From an uncultured Bacteroides sp. (GTDB lineage Bacteria; Bacteroidota; Bacteroidia; Bacteroidales; Bacteroidaceae): DNA of 38,594 bases. Each line of letters starts with the position of its first letter. The stretch's first letter is position 1. The stretch spans positions 1-38,594 of the forward strand of contig CASGED010000057.1 in assembly GCA_949300425.1 (NCBI GenBank). Reading direction: 5' to 3'. The notes beneath the pieces are model-generated. The model was not told where the DNA came from, did not search any database, and was given only the letters and a program-made list of their open reading frames with translations. The position numbers were made by a program, and so were the translations under genes. Positions 8,025-18,182 of this stretch are shown here, in pieces.

Positions 8025-10310
8025 ATGAATAAAATCATCAGTAAGGAACATTTCTCGGAGAAGGTCTTCAAACTGGTTGTTGAAGCGCCTCTCATCGCCC
8101 GCTCGCGCAAGGCGGGACATTTCGTCATTGTCCGCGTGGGAGAGAAGGGCGAACGCATGCCGCTCACCATTGCCGCAGCCGACCCTGTGGCTGGAACCAT
8201 CACCCTGGTGGTGCAGGAAGTAGGGCTTTCGTCTACCCGCCTGTGCGAACTCAACGAGGGCGATTACATCACCGACGTAGTAGGCCCCTTGGGACAAGCC
8301 ACACATATTGAGAACTTTGGTACTGTGGTTTGTGCCGGAGGCGGCGTGGGCGTGGCTCCCATGCTGCCCATTGTGCAAGCGTTGAAGGCGGCCGGAAACC
8401 GGGTCGTCACCGTGTTGGCCGGACGTACTAAGGAATTGATTATCTTGGAAAAGGAAATGCGCGAGAGTTCAGACGAAGTCATCATCATGACGGATGACGG
8501 TTCTTACGGTCAAAAAGGTCTGGTCACTGAAGGCGTGGAGCAGGTCATTCTGCGCGAGAAGGTGGACAAGTGCTTTGCCATTGGCCCCGCCATCATGATG
8601 AAGTTCATCTGCCTGCTGACGAAGAAATATAACATCCCTACCGATGTGTCGCTGAATACTATTATGGTGGACGGCACGGGTATGTGCGGTGCCTGCCGCA
8701 TTACCGTGGGCGGAAAGACCAAATTCGTTTGCGTGGACGGGCCGGAGTTTGACGGGCATCAGGTGGACTTCGACGAGATGCTGAAGCGCATGGGGGCTTT
8801 CAAGCCCATTGAACGCGAGGAGATGCACAAACTGGAGTCCTGCCAATTGGAGCCCCAGACTGAGGACAAGACCCGCAATGCCCCTTGGCGTGTGGAGCTT
8901 CGCAAGAGCATGAAACCAAAAGAACGTACCGCCATCGAACGCGTGCAGATGCCGGAACTCGACCCGGAATACCGCTCGCACAGCCGCAAGGAGGAAGTCA
9001 ATCTGGGCTTGAACGAAGAACAGGCGTTGACTGAGGCCAAGCGTTGTTTAGACTGCGCCAACCCCGGCTGCATGGAAGGCTGTCCCGTGGGCATCGACAT
9101 TCCGCGCTTCATCAAGCACATTGAGAAGGGCGAGTTCCTCGAAGCTGCCCGCACACTGAAAGAAACCAGTGCGCTGCCCGCCGTATGCGGTCGTGTCTGC
9201 CCGCAGGAGAAGCAATGTGAGTCAAAATGCATCCACCTGAAGATGGGAGAGAAGCCCGTGGCCATCGGTTACCTGGAACGCTTTGCCGCTGACTTCGAAC
9301 GCGAAAGCGGACAGATTTCCGTACCTGAGATTAAAGAGAAGAACGGCATCAAAGTGGCTGTGGTAGGTTCAGGTCCCGCCGGATTGTCCTTTGCGGGCGA
9401 CATGGCGAAAATGGGCTACGACGTTACTGTCTTCGAAGCCTTGCACGAGATTGGCGGTGTACTGAAATATGGTATCCCCGAATTCCGTCTGCCCAACAAG
9501 ATTGTGGACGTGGAGATAGACAACCTGGCCAAGATGGGTGTGAAGTTTGAGAAGGATTGTATTATCGGTAAGACCTTGAGCGTGGAACAACTGGAGCAAG
9601 ACGGGTATAAAGGTGTGTTCGTGGCCAGCGGCGCCGGTCTGCCCAACTTTATGAACATTCCCGGTGAGAACTCTATCAATATCCTTTCGTCCAACGAATA
9701 CCTGACCCGTGTCAACCTGATGGATGCCGCCAGCGAGGAGAGCGATACGCCCGTGCCTTTCGGCAAGCGGGTAGCCGTTATCGGCGGTGGCAATACGGCC
9801 ATGGATTCCGTGCGTACTGCCCGTCGTTTGGGTGCCGAACGCGCCATTATTGTCTATCGTCGTTCCGAGGCCGAAATGCCCGCCCGCATCGAGGAGGTGA
9901 AGCATGCCAAGGAAGAAGGTGTAGAGTTCATGACTTTGCATAATCCCATCGAATACATTGCCGATGAGCAAGGCCGCGTGAAGCAAGTTGTCTTGCAAAA
10001 GATGGAGTTGGGCGAGCCGGATACCAGCGGACGTCGCAGTCCTGTGCCCATTCCCGGCGCTACGGAAACCATTGACATCGACCTGGCCATCGTCAGCGTA
10101 GGTGTCAGCCCCAATCCCATTGTGCCTCATTCCATTCCCGGATTGGAGTTAGGTCGTAAAGGTACTATTGCCGTGAACGAACAGATGCAGTCGTCCATCC
10201 CCACCATCTATGCCGGGGGCGACATTGTCCGCGGAGGCGCCACGGTTATCCTTGCCATGGGTGACGGGCGCCGGGCGGCCGCAGCTATGGACAAGCAGCT
10301 GAGAGGATAA
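8025..10310 (+). CDS. Fused NfnB/NfnA-type ferredoxin-NADPH oxidoreductase (sulfide dehydrogenase / glutamate synthase small-chain-like)
   Basis: This 761-residue cytosolic flavoprotein joins two subunits that are separate in other bacteria. Residues 1 to about 260 form a ferredoxin-NAD(P)+ reductase-like module ending in a [2Fe-2S] site with Cys221, Cys224 and Cys236. The rest is a GltD-like module: two cysteine clusters for [4Fe-4S] centres (CLDCANPGCMEGCP, then CGRVCPQEKQCESKC), an FAD-binding GSGPAGLSF and an NAD(P)H-binding GGGNTAMDS. By family it could be an NfnAB-type bifurcating transhydrogenase or sulfide dehydrogenase SudBA; database names often say dihydroorotate dehydrogenase B/glutamate synthase. 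No large glutamate synthase gene is adjacent, which favours the Nfn/Sud role. Confidence 0.9.
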   Translation: MNKIISKEHFSEKVFKLVVEAPLIARSRKAGHFVIVRVGEKGERMPLTIAAADPVAGTITLVVQEVGLSSTRLCELNEGDYITDVVGPLGQATHIENFGTVVCAGGGVGVAPMLPIVQALKAAGNRVVTVLAGRTKELIILEKEMRESSDEVIIMTDDGSYGQKGLVTEGVEQVILREKVDKCFAIGPAIMMKFICLLTKKYNIPTDVSLNTIMVDGTGMCGACRITVGGKTKFVCVDGPEFDGHQVDFDEMLKRMGAFKPIEREEMHKLESCQLEPQTEDKTRNAPWRVELRKSMKPKERTAIERVQMPELDPEYRSHSRKEEVNLGLNEEQALTEAKRCLDCANPGCMEGCPVGIDIPRFIKHIEKGEFLEAARTLKETSALPAVCGRVCPQEKQCESKCIHLKMGEKPVAIGYLERFAADFERESGQISVPEIKEKNGIKVAVVGSGPAGLSFAGDMAKMGYDVTVFEALHEIGGVLKYGIPEFRLPNKIVDVEIDNLAKMGVKFEKDCIIGKTLSVEQLEQDGYKGVFVASGAGLPNFMNIPGENSINILSSNEYLTRVNLMDAASEESDTPVPFGKRVAVIGGGNTAMDSVRTARRLGAERAIIVYRRSEAEMPARIEEVKHAKEEGVEFMTLHNPIEYIADEQGRVKQVVLQKMELGEPDTSGRRSPVPIPGATETIDIDLAIVSVGVSPNPIVPHSIPGLELGRKGTIAVNEQMQSSIPTIYAGGDIVRGGATVILAMGDGRRAAAAMDKQLRG

Positions 10311-10322
10311 AAACAAACCCTA

Positions 10323-10368
10323 AAAAGCCCGACAACCTTCTTATTGTAAGCAAGGTTGCCGGGCTTTT
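10323..10368. terminator. Bidirectional intrinsic terminator between the oxidoreductase and pnp
   Basis: AAAAGCCCG and CAACCTT on the left pair with AAGGTTG and CGGGCTTTT on the right. T-runs occur on both strands, so it can serve both convergent genes. Confidence 0.88.
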
Positions 10369-10391
10369 ACACGGTTATGCGGAACTTGCGC

Positions 10392-12575
10392 TTATTTGCG
10401 GTCGTCATGTCCGCGGCGTGCGGGACGTTCCCGACGCTCAGGCTTTTCGCTGTAGCCTTCCGGTTTCGGAATCAGTACACGGTGCGACAACTTGAACTTG
10501 CCCGTCTTGGGGTCAATGTCCAACAGCTTCACTTCAATGTCATCGCCTTCTTTCAGTCCGGCTTCCTCAACGGTTTCCAGTCGTTTCCAGTCAATCTCAG
10601 AAATGTGCAACAATCCGTCACGTCCCGGCAGGAACTCTACGAACGCGCCGTATGGCATGATAGAACGTATCTTGCCCTTGTAGACTTCACCAACCTCGGG
10701 TACAGCCACAATGGCCTTAATCATGCGTTTAGCCTTCTCGATGCATTCCTTGTTGGTACCGGCAATCTCGACAATACCTTCGTTGCCTACTTCATCGATG
10801 TTGATAATGGCACCCGTCTCTTCCTGCATGCCCTGGATAATCTTTCCGCCCGGGCCAATAACGGCACCGATAAATTCTTTCGGAATCGTGATGGTTTCGA
10901 TGCGCGGAGCGTGCGGCTTCAAGTCGGGACGAGGTTCGGCGATACATTCGGTCAGTTTGCCGAGGATATATTCGCGACCTTCCTTGGCTTGCAACAGGGC
11001 TTTTTCCAAGATATCGTAAGACAGACCGTCTACTTTAATGTCCATCTGTGTGGCGGTGATACCGTTCTTGGTTCCCGTTACCTTGAAGTCCATGTCACCC
11101 AGATGGTCTTCGTCACCCAGGATATCGGACAATACGGCATACTTGTCTTCGCCGGGGTTTTTGATAAGTCCCATGGCGATGCCTGATACCGGGTTATTAA
11201 TCTGTACACCGGCATCCATCAATGCCAACGTGCCGGCACATACGGTAGCCATGGAAGAAGAACCGTTTGATTCCAAAATATCGGATACGACACGTACTAC
11301 GTACGGATAGTTTTCAGGAATCTGACCTTTCAAGGCGCGCCATGCCAAATGACCGTGACCAATCTCGCGACGGCCTACGCCGCGTTGCGCCTTTGCCTCA
11401 CCGGTTGAGAACGGTGGGAAGTTGTAGTGCAGCAGGAAACGTTCCTTGCCGTGTACCAATACATCGTCTACAATCTTTTCGTCATCCTTGGTGCCGAGCG
11501 TAACGGTAGCCAAAGCCTGCGTCTCGCCACGAGTAAAGATAGACGAACCGTGAGGACCGGGTAGGGGGTTGACTTCACACCAAATGGGACGAATATCCGT
11601 AGTCTTACGTCCGTCAAGACGCTTGCCCTCATCGAGGATGCAACGGCGCATCGCTTCTTTTTCTACATCGTGATAGTAGCGGTCTATCATCGGGCCTTTT
11701 TCTTCCAGTTCTTCTTCCGTGAACTGGGCTTTAAACTCTTCGCAGATGGCATCGAAAGCATCCTGGCGGGCATGCTTGTTTGTATTGCCGCTGGCAGCTA
11801 TGGCGTATGCTTTGTCGTAGCATGCTTCATGTACGGCCTTGCGCAGATCTTCATCGTTCACTTCATGGTCATACGTGCGCTTTACGGTAGAACCGACTTC
11901 CTCGGCCAGTTCCATTTGTGCCTTACACATCGGTTTGATGGCTTCGTGAGCGGCTTTAAGGGCGGCAAGCAGGTCTTGCTCGGACACTTCTTTCATCTCA
12001 CCTTCTACCATCATAATGTTTTCGTAGGTTGCGCCTACCATCAAGTCCATATCAGCCTTTTCCAATTGTTCGAAAGTCGGGTTGATGACGAACTGTCCGT
12101 CAATGCGTGCCACACGTACTTCGGAGATAGGTCCGCCAAACGGAATGTCCGATACGGCCAAGGCAGCCGAAGCGGCCAAACCGGCCAATGCATCGGGCAT
12201 GTCGATACCGTCGGCTGAGAAAAGTATAATGTTCACATATACTTCTGCATGAAAGTTGTCGGGGAATAAGGGACGTAGAGCACGGTCTACCAGACGGCAA
12301 GTCAGGATTTCATAATCCGAAGCGCGTCCTTCGCGTTTGGTGAAACCTCCGGGGAAACGTCCGAATGCGGAGAATTTCTCTTTGTACTCTACCTGAAGCG
12401 GCATAAAATCTGTTCCGGGAACTGCGTCTTTTGCGGCACAAACAGTAGCCAGCAGCATGGTGTTTCCCATGCGCAGCATTACAGAACCGTCTGCCTGTTT
12501 TGCCAGCTTTCCCGTTTCGAGCGTGATGGTTCTTCCATCGGGCAGCTCGATCGTCTTAACAATTGGGTTAATCAT
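10392..12575 (-). CDS. pnp: Polyribonucleotide nucleotidyltransferase (PNPase)
   Basis: PNPase is a phosphorolytic 3'-5' exoribonuclease. The 727-residue product has two RNase PH-like domains (residues about 10-220 and 310-540; [14 protein letters not shown] in the first, [10 protein letters not shown] in the second), joined by the helical linker. A KH domain with GPGGKI lies near 565, and an S1 domain ([15 protein letters not shown]) begins near 630. The C-terminal tail is rich in Arg and Glu. Length and domain order are those of full-length PNPase. The gene is monocistronic by layout: it has its own promoter upstream and shares a terminator downstream. Confidence 0.97.
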   Translation of the reverse strand: MINPIVKTIELPDGRTITLETGKLAKQADGSVMLRMGNTMLLATVCAAKDAVPGTDFMPLQVEYKEKFSAFGRFPGGFTKREGRASDYEILTCRLVDRALRPLFPDNFHAEVYVNIILFSADGIDMPDALAGLAASAALAVSDIPFGGPISEVRVARIDGQFVINPTFEQLEKADMDLMVGATYENIMMVEGEMKEVSEQDLLAALKAAHEAIKPMCKAQMELAEEVGSTVKRTYDHEVNDEDLRKAVHEACYDKAYAIAASGNTNKHARQDAFDAICEEFKAQFTEEELEEKGPMIDRYYHDVEKEAMRRCILDEGKRLDGRKTTDIRPIWCEVNPLPGPHGSSIFTRGETQALATVTLGTKDDEKIVDDVLVHGKERFLLHYNFPPFSTGEAKAQRGVGRREIGHGHLAWRALKGQIPENYPYVVRVVSDILESNGSSSMATVCAGTLALMDAGVQINNPVSGIAMGLIKNPGEDKYAVLSDILGDEDHLGDMDFKVTGTKNGITATQMDIKVDGLSYDILEKALLQAKEGREYILGKLTECIAEPRPDLKPHAPRIETITIPKEFIGAVIGPGGKIIQGMQEETGAIINIDEVGNEGIVEIAGTNKECIEKAKRMIKAIVAVPEVGEVYKGKIRSIMPYGAFVEFLPGRDGLLHISEIDWKRLETVEEAGLKEGDDIEVKLLDIDPKTGKFKLSHRVLIPKPEGYSEKPERRERPARRGHDDRK

Positions 12576-12616
12576 AAAAAATCTCTTAATATCAATGTTT
12601 CTTTCAAAAATCGCCG

Positions 12617-12624
12617 CAAAGATA
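12617..12624 (-). promoter_or_regulatory. -7 element for pnp
   Basis: On the minus strand the site reads TATCTTTG, an exact TAnnTTTG match, 41 bases upstream of the pnp start codon. Confidence 0.68.
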
Positions 12625-12828
12625 CATAAATAATTTGCTAACGCAGTGGCTATGAGATAAAAAACTTGCCGTACCCCGCTTTTTTAGCATTTGCTAAGGT
12701 TCTTCATGGATGAAACAAAGATAAACAATGCTGACGAATTGGGGCAATCCGCATACGTCAAATCAAACGACATACTTTTATAGGTCTATCGGTAGACGTA
12801 GGTTTGTTATTTGGTCGCATGCCGAATC

Positions 12829-14268
12829 CTATTTCCGAGGTGCGTCTACAATTTCATACAGATTGTCGTTCATCGTTTTGATAGGATAGCGGGGCAATAC
12901 CTTGTCAAATTCCAGTTCAATGACCGAAGCTATTTCATCGGGCGCCTTTTCAGGAACAGCGATACGGATGCCTTCTGCCGTGTTTTCTAATTTCAGTTCT
13001 TTCCCGTTGTGTAACAGACGGGCGGCGGAAGCAGGTTCGTGAAGGGCGAAAAGCAGTTCCCCGTTTTTGGGCCAGTCAATGACTTGCAGATAAACATGTG
13101 TTTTGCCATTCGTGATTTTTTGCGTACAATAGCCCCATGTGGGTTTGTCTGTTTTACAACGTTCAGTGCCATAAATGGACGCTCCGTATTTCTTCATCCA
13201 TTGTCCTATTACCTTCATGCGGTCAATGTTCTCTTGCGGAATGTTGCCCTGCGGGTCGGGACCGACATTTAACAATAGGTTTCCTCCTTTAGAAGCAATG
13301 TCAATCAGTGTCGTGATAAGTTGTTTGGCCGGTTTCCAGATGTTCCCACTCCGGCGATAGCCCCATGAGTTGTTCAATGTCATGCAGGTTTCCCAATCAG
13401 TACTGTCCAATTGGGCCACGGTGGGAATCATCTGTTCCGGAGTCTTGTAATCGCCAAGGAAACCGCCCCCCATACGGTCGTTGTGAATCACGTTGGGATG
13501 GTCTTTGAACAAATCTATGAATTTTTTCGCATAGGCATTCGTGATGCCTTTAGGCGTATCCCAGAAGAATACAGTCACATCATCATAACGGCTCAGCAAC
13601 TCCCTGACTTGCGGAATGGCCACGCTATCCATATATTGCTCAATGGTTCGTGTTTGTTGTGCCGGGTCCCAACTGCCGTTATGCGCTAATGTGTAAGCGT
13701 CTACGGCCGTTGAGTCGGGATTGGGCCATCCTTGATTCATGGGCCTGCGATGGGTAGCCCCGCCCGGATTGTTCCAGTCTTGTGATTGCGAATAGTAGAA
13801 GCCAAACTTCATCCCATATTTGCGGCAAGCCTTGACAAGCGCGTCTACTGCATCTTTGCCGTATGGGGTAAAGTCCACCATATTATATTTACTGGCATCA
13901 CTCTTGAACATGGCAAATCCGTCGTGGTGTTTGGTCGTAAAGACAATGTACTTCATGCCGGTTTCCTTGGCCAAACGTACCCATGCTTCGGGGTCGTAAT
14001 CGACAGGGTTGAACTTGCGGGTCATTTCCTGATATTCGGCGACGGGAATCTTACAGCGGTTCATTATCCATTCGGCACCTCCCGCACGCTGTTGATGCCC
14101 GTGGTACTCGCCACCCCATAAGGCATACGGTCCCCAATGAATAAACATGCCGAAACGGGCTTCACGCCACCAGTCCATCTTTGAGTCATGGGGGATAGAC
14201 GCTTGTTGCGCCAACAGAGAAATGCTGCACAATAGGAAGAGGCAGCAAGATAAGAAATTTTTCTTCAT
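12829..14268 (-). CDS. GH29 family alpha-L-fucosidase of the PUL, secreted
   Basis: The 479-residue product begins with a signal peptide ending near residue 21 (SISLLAQQ). The catalytic barrel has FGMFIHWGPYALW at 39-51, TTKHHDGF at 111-118 and VFFWDTPKG with candidate nucleophile Asp237. It differs clearly from the GH29 at 6538-7869: it carries an insertion with THRRP and NPDST segments near 172-190 and ends with a longer C-terminal tail, so the two are not recent duplicates. It is the last gene of the susC-susD-lyase-fucosidase series, but a terminator at 14379-14419 lies upstream. It may therefore also have its own promoter; only a poor TATATTCG match is seen. Confidence 0.92.
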   Translation of the reverse strand: MKKNFLSCCLFLLCSISLLAQQASIPHDSKMDWWREARFGMFIHWGPYALWGGEYHGHQQRAGGAEWIMNRCKIPVAEYQEMTRKFNPVDYDPEAWVRLAKETGMKYIVFTTKHHDGFAMFKSDASKYNMVDFTPYGKDAVDALVKACRKYGMKFGFYYSQSQDWNNPGGATHRRPMNQGWPNPDSTAVDAYTLAHNGSWDPAQQTRTIEQYMDSVAIPQVRELLSRYDDVTVFFWDTPKGITNAYAKKFIDLFKDHPNVIHNDRMGGGFLGDYKTPEQMIPTVAQLDSTDWETCMTLNNSWGYRRSGNIWKPAKQLITTLIDIASKGGNLLLNVGPDPQGNIPQENIDRMKVIGQWMKKYGASIYGTERCKTDKPTWGYCTQKITNGKTHVYLQVIDWPKNGELLFALHEPASAARLLHNGKELKLENTAEGIRIAVPEKAPDEIASVIELEFDKVLPRYPIKTMNDNLYEIVDAPRK

Positions 14269-14378
14269 AATCGTTTTCTATTAAAGTTCATGGTACGAAT
14301 ATAGTTTATTCGGAGCATAAAACGTTTGCTTTTTAGATAAAAAATCGCAATATTGTCTAAATATGGCTCGCTATATCA

Positions 14379-14419
14379 AAATAAAAAAGCGGCATAGTCG
14401 CTTTTGTCCGCTATGCCGC
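14379..14419 (-). terminator. Intrinsic terminator between the PL12-like lyase and GH29
   Basis: Read on the minus strand, GCGGCATAG and CTATGCCGC form a perfect 9-bp stem around a 13-base loop, followed by a T-tract (TTTTTTATTTT). It follows the lyase stop codon by about 50 bases. Confidence 0.88.
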
Positions 14420-14470
14420 CCCAACCTTTTATAAACTATTTGCTAAATCATACTCTCACGAGCATTTCCC

Positions 14471-16465
14471 TTATTTCAAGTTGTAACCTAACCTTGTTTT
14501 CTTTCCATTCAGAACCACTTCTATTTCCAGCTCATTTTCGTCAAATTGTGGAGTAAGGAATCGGGCTTCCATCCGGGGAGCTTTCTTGGCATTCCTTGCA
14601 GGATACATGACGGTGATGTAACGCACCGGTTTCGAAGTTGTTTTAACCACATTGAACGCAACAGCCGGACGTTGAGTGCGCTGCTGGTAAGCGATGGAAT
14701 ACCAACCTTCCTCTTCATCCATCCGCATATCCTCCGGCCCGAAACAACGAAGCACGACATTGCTGTTGCCGGCATACCGCGTACGCAACAGATTCTTCTG
14801 TTCGTCAATGTCCACCTTTCCATCGCAAAGCTGGTAATGAAGGTTCACGGTGCCGGTGGCTTCGCCAAAGGCTTCGTCCACAATGACGAAGTAGCTGTTG
14901 TCTACAAAGAATACGGAGCGGCGGTGCGTCAAGCCCTTGTAGCTTGGATTCTCGGTCACCAGCACTTGGGCATTGGGCAACTTCTCCCATAGTTTAGTAA
15001 CTGATTGGGTGGTCTCCAGATTCTTATTGTCCAATGTCAATGTATTGTGAACCCTTGTCTGACGGAACCAATTGCGTTTTTTCCAAATCTCTTCATTTCC
15101 TCCATATATATATGAGCCGGAATCGGGGAACAGGTTCTTTCCGTTAAACCACAATTCAAACGTTCCATTATCCGGTTGGCAATGCCATTCTCCCTTAGGG
15201 CCGGCTTTCAGAATCATCACCGTGGCATCTTGTCCCCATCCGTTGCGGAAAGTGAAGAAACCGGTCACAGGAGCGGCGTGACATAATTCATCAGGCAGCT
15301 TGCCCTCCTTGCCCTGTGTGGCAAAGTAGCGCAATTGTTCGTTGTCCGGGAACAACTTTAGCCAATGTTGGAAGTTGCGCACTTGGCTGAAAGGTGTCGG
15401 ACGGCGGACATCGCTGAAACAAGGATAAGTATAGTCCGGGAAATATACATGCATGGAAAACAACATCATTTTCTTAATGGTCTCGGTATAAGAGGAGGGG
15501 AACTCGTTTCCGTAGCCGTTTTCTTGAGCCATTTTGAGTGCATCGCTAAAAATACTGATGCATCCGAGGTGATAGCCCAAGTCCAGTTCGTACTGTCCTC
15601 CGTCGGCATATACCTGTTTCTTTATCTCACGGTTCAAGATGCCAATGCCGCTCTTACGCCAATTGGGGGCTTCGATGAATTCCGGGAAAAAGATACCGGC
15701 ACAAAGCACGTATTCCGCCTCGAACAGCAAATGGTTGCCCTGTTGGGAATAGTTGTCCATCGTATGCCGGGCATGCCTGAAATAGTTTACTAAGAAATCC
15801 GTAAGGAAAGCCGGAGTAAAGGCTTTGGCGTTTAAGAAGAGCGTGAATTGGCTGATTTGGTCTTTCAACCGTCCGCTCGCTTCCAACGGACGCCAAGCAA
15901 AACGCACGTTTTCCGCCATGCCGGTCACGCCATCCACGTCATAGACCTCATACAGCACCGGATCAATTTGTTGCAACGGGTTCTTTTTGATCCAATCCGT
16001 GAACTGGTACACCCATTCTTTGGCATATTTCTCGTCTTTGGTCAACCAATAAGCCTTGCCCATCGGCGTAAACCATTTATGCCGATGGAGTTGCCAGCGA
16101 AGTTCGTTATCTTTTACCGGCCAATATTGCCAATTGATATCCTTTCCATAATTGTACGAAGGTTGATATCCGTTGTGTACGAAAAAAGTGTGCTCCAAAG
16201 CGTCGTCCGCCCATTTCTGCTCCGTTTCACTGATGATAATATGGTTTAAGTCAAGAAACGGATTGACAATGCCCGTACGTTGGCGGTAATAGTTCAACAG
16301 CTCTTGCGCCGCTACATCAAATTTATCATCAAAATAAGCCTCTTTCACTTTCTCCAATCCCGGATAATCCAAGTTGAGCAGTGAAAATGCTTCTTTGTTA
16401 AGCAACTGCGCTTGCAGGGTATGAAACGAGAATACGCAAGCTAATAACAAGATTAAATGTTTCAT
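14471..16465 (-). CDS. PL12-like heparin-sulfate lyase (heparinase III family), secreted
   Basis: The 664-residue product has a signal peptide (residues 1-20, ending LQAQ), an alpha-toroid N-terminal half and a beta-sandwich C-terminal half. From memory of the Pedobacter heparinase III sequence, its landmarks recur in register: QQGNHLLFEA with Asn244, GYHLGCISIF with Tyr298 and WHCQPDNGTFELW with His428, corresponding to that enzyme's catalytic Asn240, Tyr294 and His424. Such enzymes cut glycosaminoglycans next to a uronic acid by beta-elimination. ATG 16465 is chosen because it starts the signal peptide; the frame extends 13 codons further. The gene sits 106 bases after susD. The actual substrate may differ from heparan sulfate given the fucosidases nearby. 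Confidence 0.88.
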   Translation of the reverse strand: MKHLILLLACVFSFHTLQAQLLNKEAFSLLNLDYPGLEKVKEAYFDDKFDVAAQELLNYYRQRTGIVNPFLDLNHIIISETEQKWADDALEHTFFVHNGYQPSYNYGKDINWQYWPVKDNELRWQLHRHKWFTPMGKAYWLTKDEKYAKEWVYQFTDWIKKNPLQQIDPVLYEVYDVDGVTGMAENVRFAWRPLEASGRLKDQISQFTLFLNAKAFTPAFLTDFLVNYFRHARHTMDNYSQQGNHLLFEAEYVLCAGIFFPEFIEAPNWRKSGIGILNREIKKQVYADGGQYELDLGYHLGCISIFSDALKMAQENGYGNEFPSSYTETIKKMMLFSMHVYFPDYTYPCFSDVRRPTPFSQVRNFQHWLKLFPDNEQLRYFATQGKEGKLPDELCHAAPVTGFFTFRNGWGQDATVMILKAGPKGEWHCQPDNGTFELWFNGKNLFPDSGSYIYGGNEEIWKKRNWFRQTRVHNTLTLDNKNLETTQSVTKLWEKLPNAQVLVTENPSYKGLTHRRSVFFVDNSYFVIVDEAFGEATGTVNLHYQLCDGKVDIDEQKNLLRTRYAGNSNVVLRCFGPEDMRMDEEEGWYSIAYQQRTQRPAVAFNVVKTTSKPVRYITVMYPARNAKKAPRMEARFLTPQFDENELEIEVVLNGKKTRLGYNLK

Positions 16466-16485
16466 CGTAATTTTTGCTATTTTAA

Positions 16486-16524
16486 TTAAAAAAGGGATGC
16501 ACATAGCATTTGCACATTCCCTTT
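16486..16524 (-). terminator. Terminator or attenuator between susD and the lyase gene
   Basis: On the minus strand AAAGGGAATG pairs with CATCCCTTT (one bulged A) and runs into TTTTTTAATT. It lies about 50 bases after the susD stop and could lower expression of the downstream enzymes relative to susCD. Confidence 0.75.
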
Positions 16525-16571
16525 CCTTTAATATAAAAAACTATTGACAAACTGTTTGTCATGAAACAGGA

Positions 16572-18170
16572 TTAATTGTAACGGGAAGTATCCCACCAAA
16601 CGCGGACATTCATTCCGTCACCTTGACCGCCATTCAGAGACGGGTCAGTTGCATTGACATTGTTGTTATTCAATTCATTATCCACATAACGGAGCTTTTT
16701 GATAAACTCGTTATTGGCGGGATTGATGCTCGGATCCAAGCTCTGCACAATGGGTTGGAGTTCGGGGTAACCCGTACGGCGGAACTCTGCCCATGCTTCA
16801 TCCGCATTGGGGAAAATGCCAATCCATTTCTGGGTGATAATCTTCTCAAGTTTGGTTTCGAAATCATCCACATCGTTCCAAGCCACATTACCCGTCGTGA
16901 TGTACGCATCGTCATCAGCGGTAGTGTACGAGCCGACGGGTGCCATTTGTCTCATTTCTTCCAAAGATGCACGGATACCTGCTTCATAGTTGGCTTTGGC
17001 ATCTCCGGCTCCTTCCCATCCTCTGATAGCGGCTTCGGCTTTCAAGAAGCAAACTTCCGCATAGTTCATCAGCATCCAAGGCACTCTCAAGTGACCGGAA
17101 GGCCGGGAGACAGCCGAACCTTTGCCCGCCGAGTTCCAATCGAATCCCCACATATAGCCCCAGAAGAATGAATTATTCTCTTTTGCATATTCGGGCTGAC
17201 TCAGGCTTGCACCCGGCAAACCATTGGGGACTCCCCGGTACTGAATCTCGGAATTTCCGTTCACCCATCCTTGTGTTTGCGACAATATTAATGTGGTGCG
17301 CGGATCGGCAACGGAACCGTGGTAGTTCAACATCATATCCACCATAGTCTTGCTGGCCCGGAAGTCATCCCAATCCACATTGTCCAAGAATGGATTAGCC
17401 CATGTTGAAGTTTCCGGGGTCGTTACCCGTGCATTGTCGTCATTGGAAGCCATCAATGATTCCCTCAGAGCGGCTTCCCCTTCGGCTTTTGCCTTTTCAG
17501 GATCAACGAATGACAAACGGATAGCGGCACGCAAGCGCAAAGAGTTTGCCAACTTAATCCATTTATCCACATCTCCTTGGTACATCATGTCTTCGTTACC
17601 ATACTGCAACTGGCCACTCCGTTTTTGTTTCAACAAGTTGACCGCATCCGTCAATGCTTGGAACACGTCATAATAAATGTCTTTTTGGTCGTCATAAGGG
17701 GTTTGAACCTCTCCGTATCCGGCTTCAAAGTAAGGTATATCCCCAAACGTATCCGTCTGCCGAATCGTACTAAGAGCCGCGGCAATACTCATAATCTGAT
17801 ACATATCTTCGTATTCAGGATGTGCCTCCAAGCTTGCGTTTACTTCACGCATATTTTTTATCATAACTGTATAATATGGAGTCCACATACCACGTTCCGC
17901 CCACGACGAATTAAATTCATAATTCCCCGAACGGAAGTCTGATGACGCATTGGAGCCATATTGGCAATATAGAAAAGCATACAACCGAGTTGCTCTTTGA
18001 TAGTCGCCGGCTACCATGTGAAAACCGTTGTATTGCATATTAGGAAGTATCAAATCCGGAGATACTTCTGTAATGGCCATCGGGTCCTCATTCATTTCTT
18101 CAAAACCGTTGGTACAACCTACCGTGAGAACCGAAGCCACTAAAAAGGGAAATATTTTTCTTAGTTTCAT
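16572..18170 (-). CDS. SusD/RagB-like outer-membrane glycan-binding lipoprotein
   Basis: SusD-like proteins cap the SusC transporter and bind oligosaccharides at the cell surface. The 532-residue product starts with a lipoprotein signal whose lipobox Cys is residue 19 (LTVGC), followed by NGFEEMNEDP, typical of SusD N-termini. Helical TPR-like segments follow (DKWIKLANSLRLRAAIRL near 205-222), and a C-terminal region contains FPNADEAWAEFRRTGYP. The overall pattern resembles the SusD-like_2 subgroup. The start is 12 bases after the susC stop, so the two are co-transcribed. Ligand specificity is not readable from sequence. Confidence 0.93.
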   Translation of the reverse strand: MKLRKIFPFLVASVLTVGCTNGFEEMNEDPMAITEVSPDLILPNMQYNGFHMVAGDYQRATRLYAFLYCQYGSNASSDFRSGNYEFNSSWAERGMWTPYYTVMIKNMREVNASLEAHPEYEDMYQIMSIAAALSTIRQTDTFGDIPYFEAGYGEVQTPYDDQKDIYYDVFQALTDAVNLLKQKRSGQLQYGNEDMMYQGDVDKWIKLANSLRLRAAIRLSFVDPEKAKAEGEAALRESLMASNDDNARVTTPETSTWANPFLDNVDWDDFRASKTMVDMMLNYHGSVADPRTTLILSQTQGWVNGNSEIQYRGVPNGLPGASLSQPEYAKENNSFFWGYMWGFDWNSAGKGSAVSRPSGHLRVPWMLMNYAEVCFLKAEAAIRGWEGAGDAKANYEAGIRASLEEMRQMAPVGSYTTADDDAYITTGNVAWNDVDDFETKLEKIITQKWIGIFPNADEAWAEFRRTGYPELQPIVQSLDPSINPANNEFIKKLRYVDNELNNNNVNATDPSLNGGQGDGMNVRVWWDTSRYN

Positions 18171-18182
18171 GATGTTTCTTTT

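Noticed and set aside
9369-10130. Long minus-strand ORF opposite the fused oxidoreductase
   Set aside because: It is antisense to conserved FAD/NAD-binding domains and shows no protein family of its own.
10356-11186. Plus-strand ORF opposite pnp
   Set aside because: It is a shadow of the pnp coding sequence.
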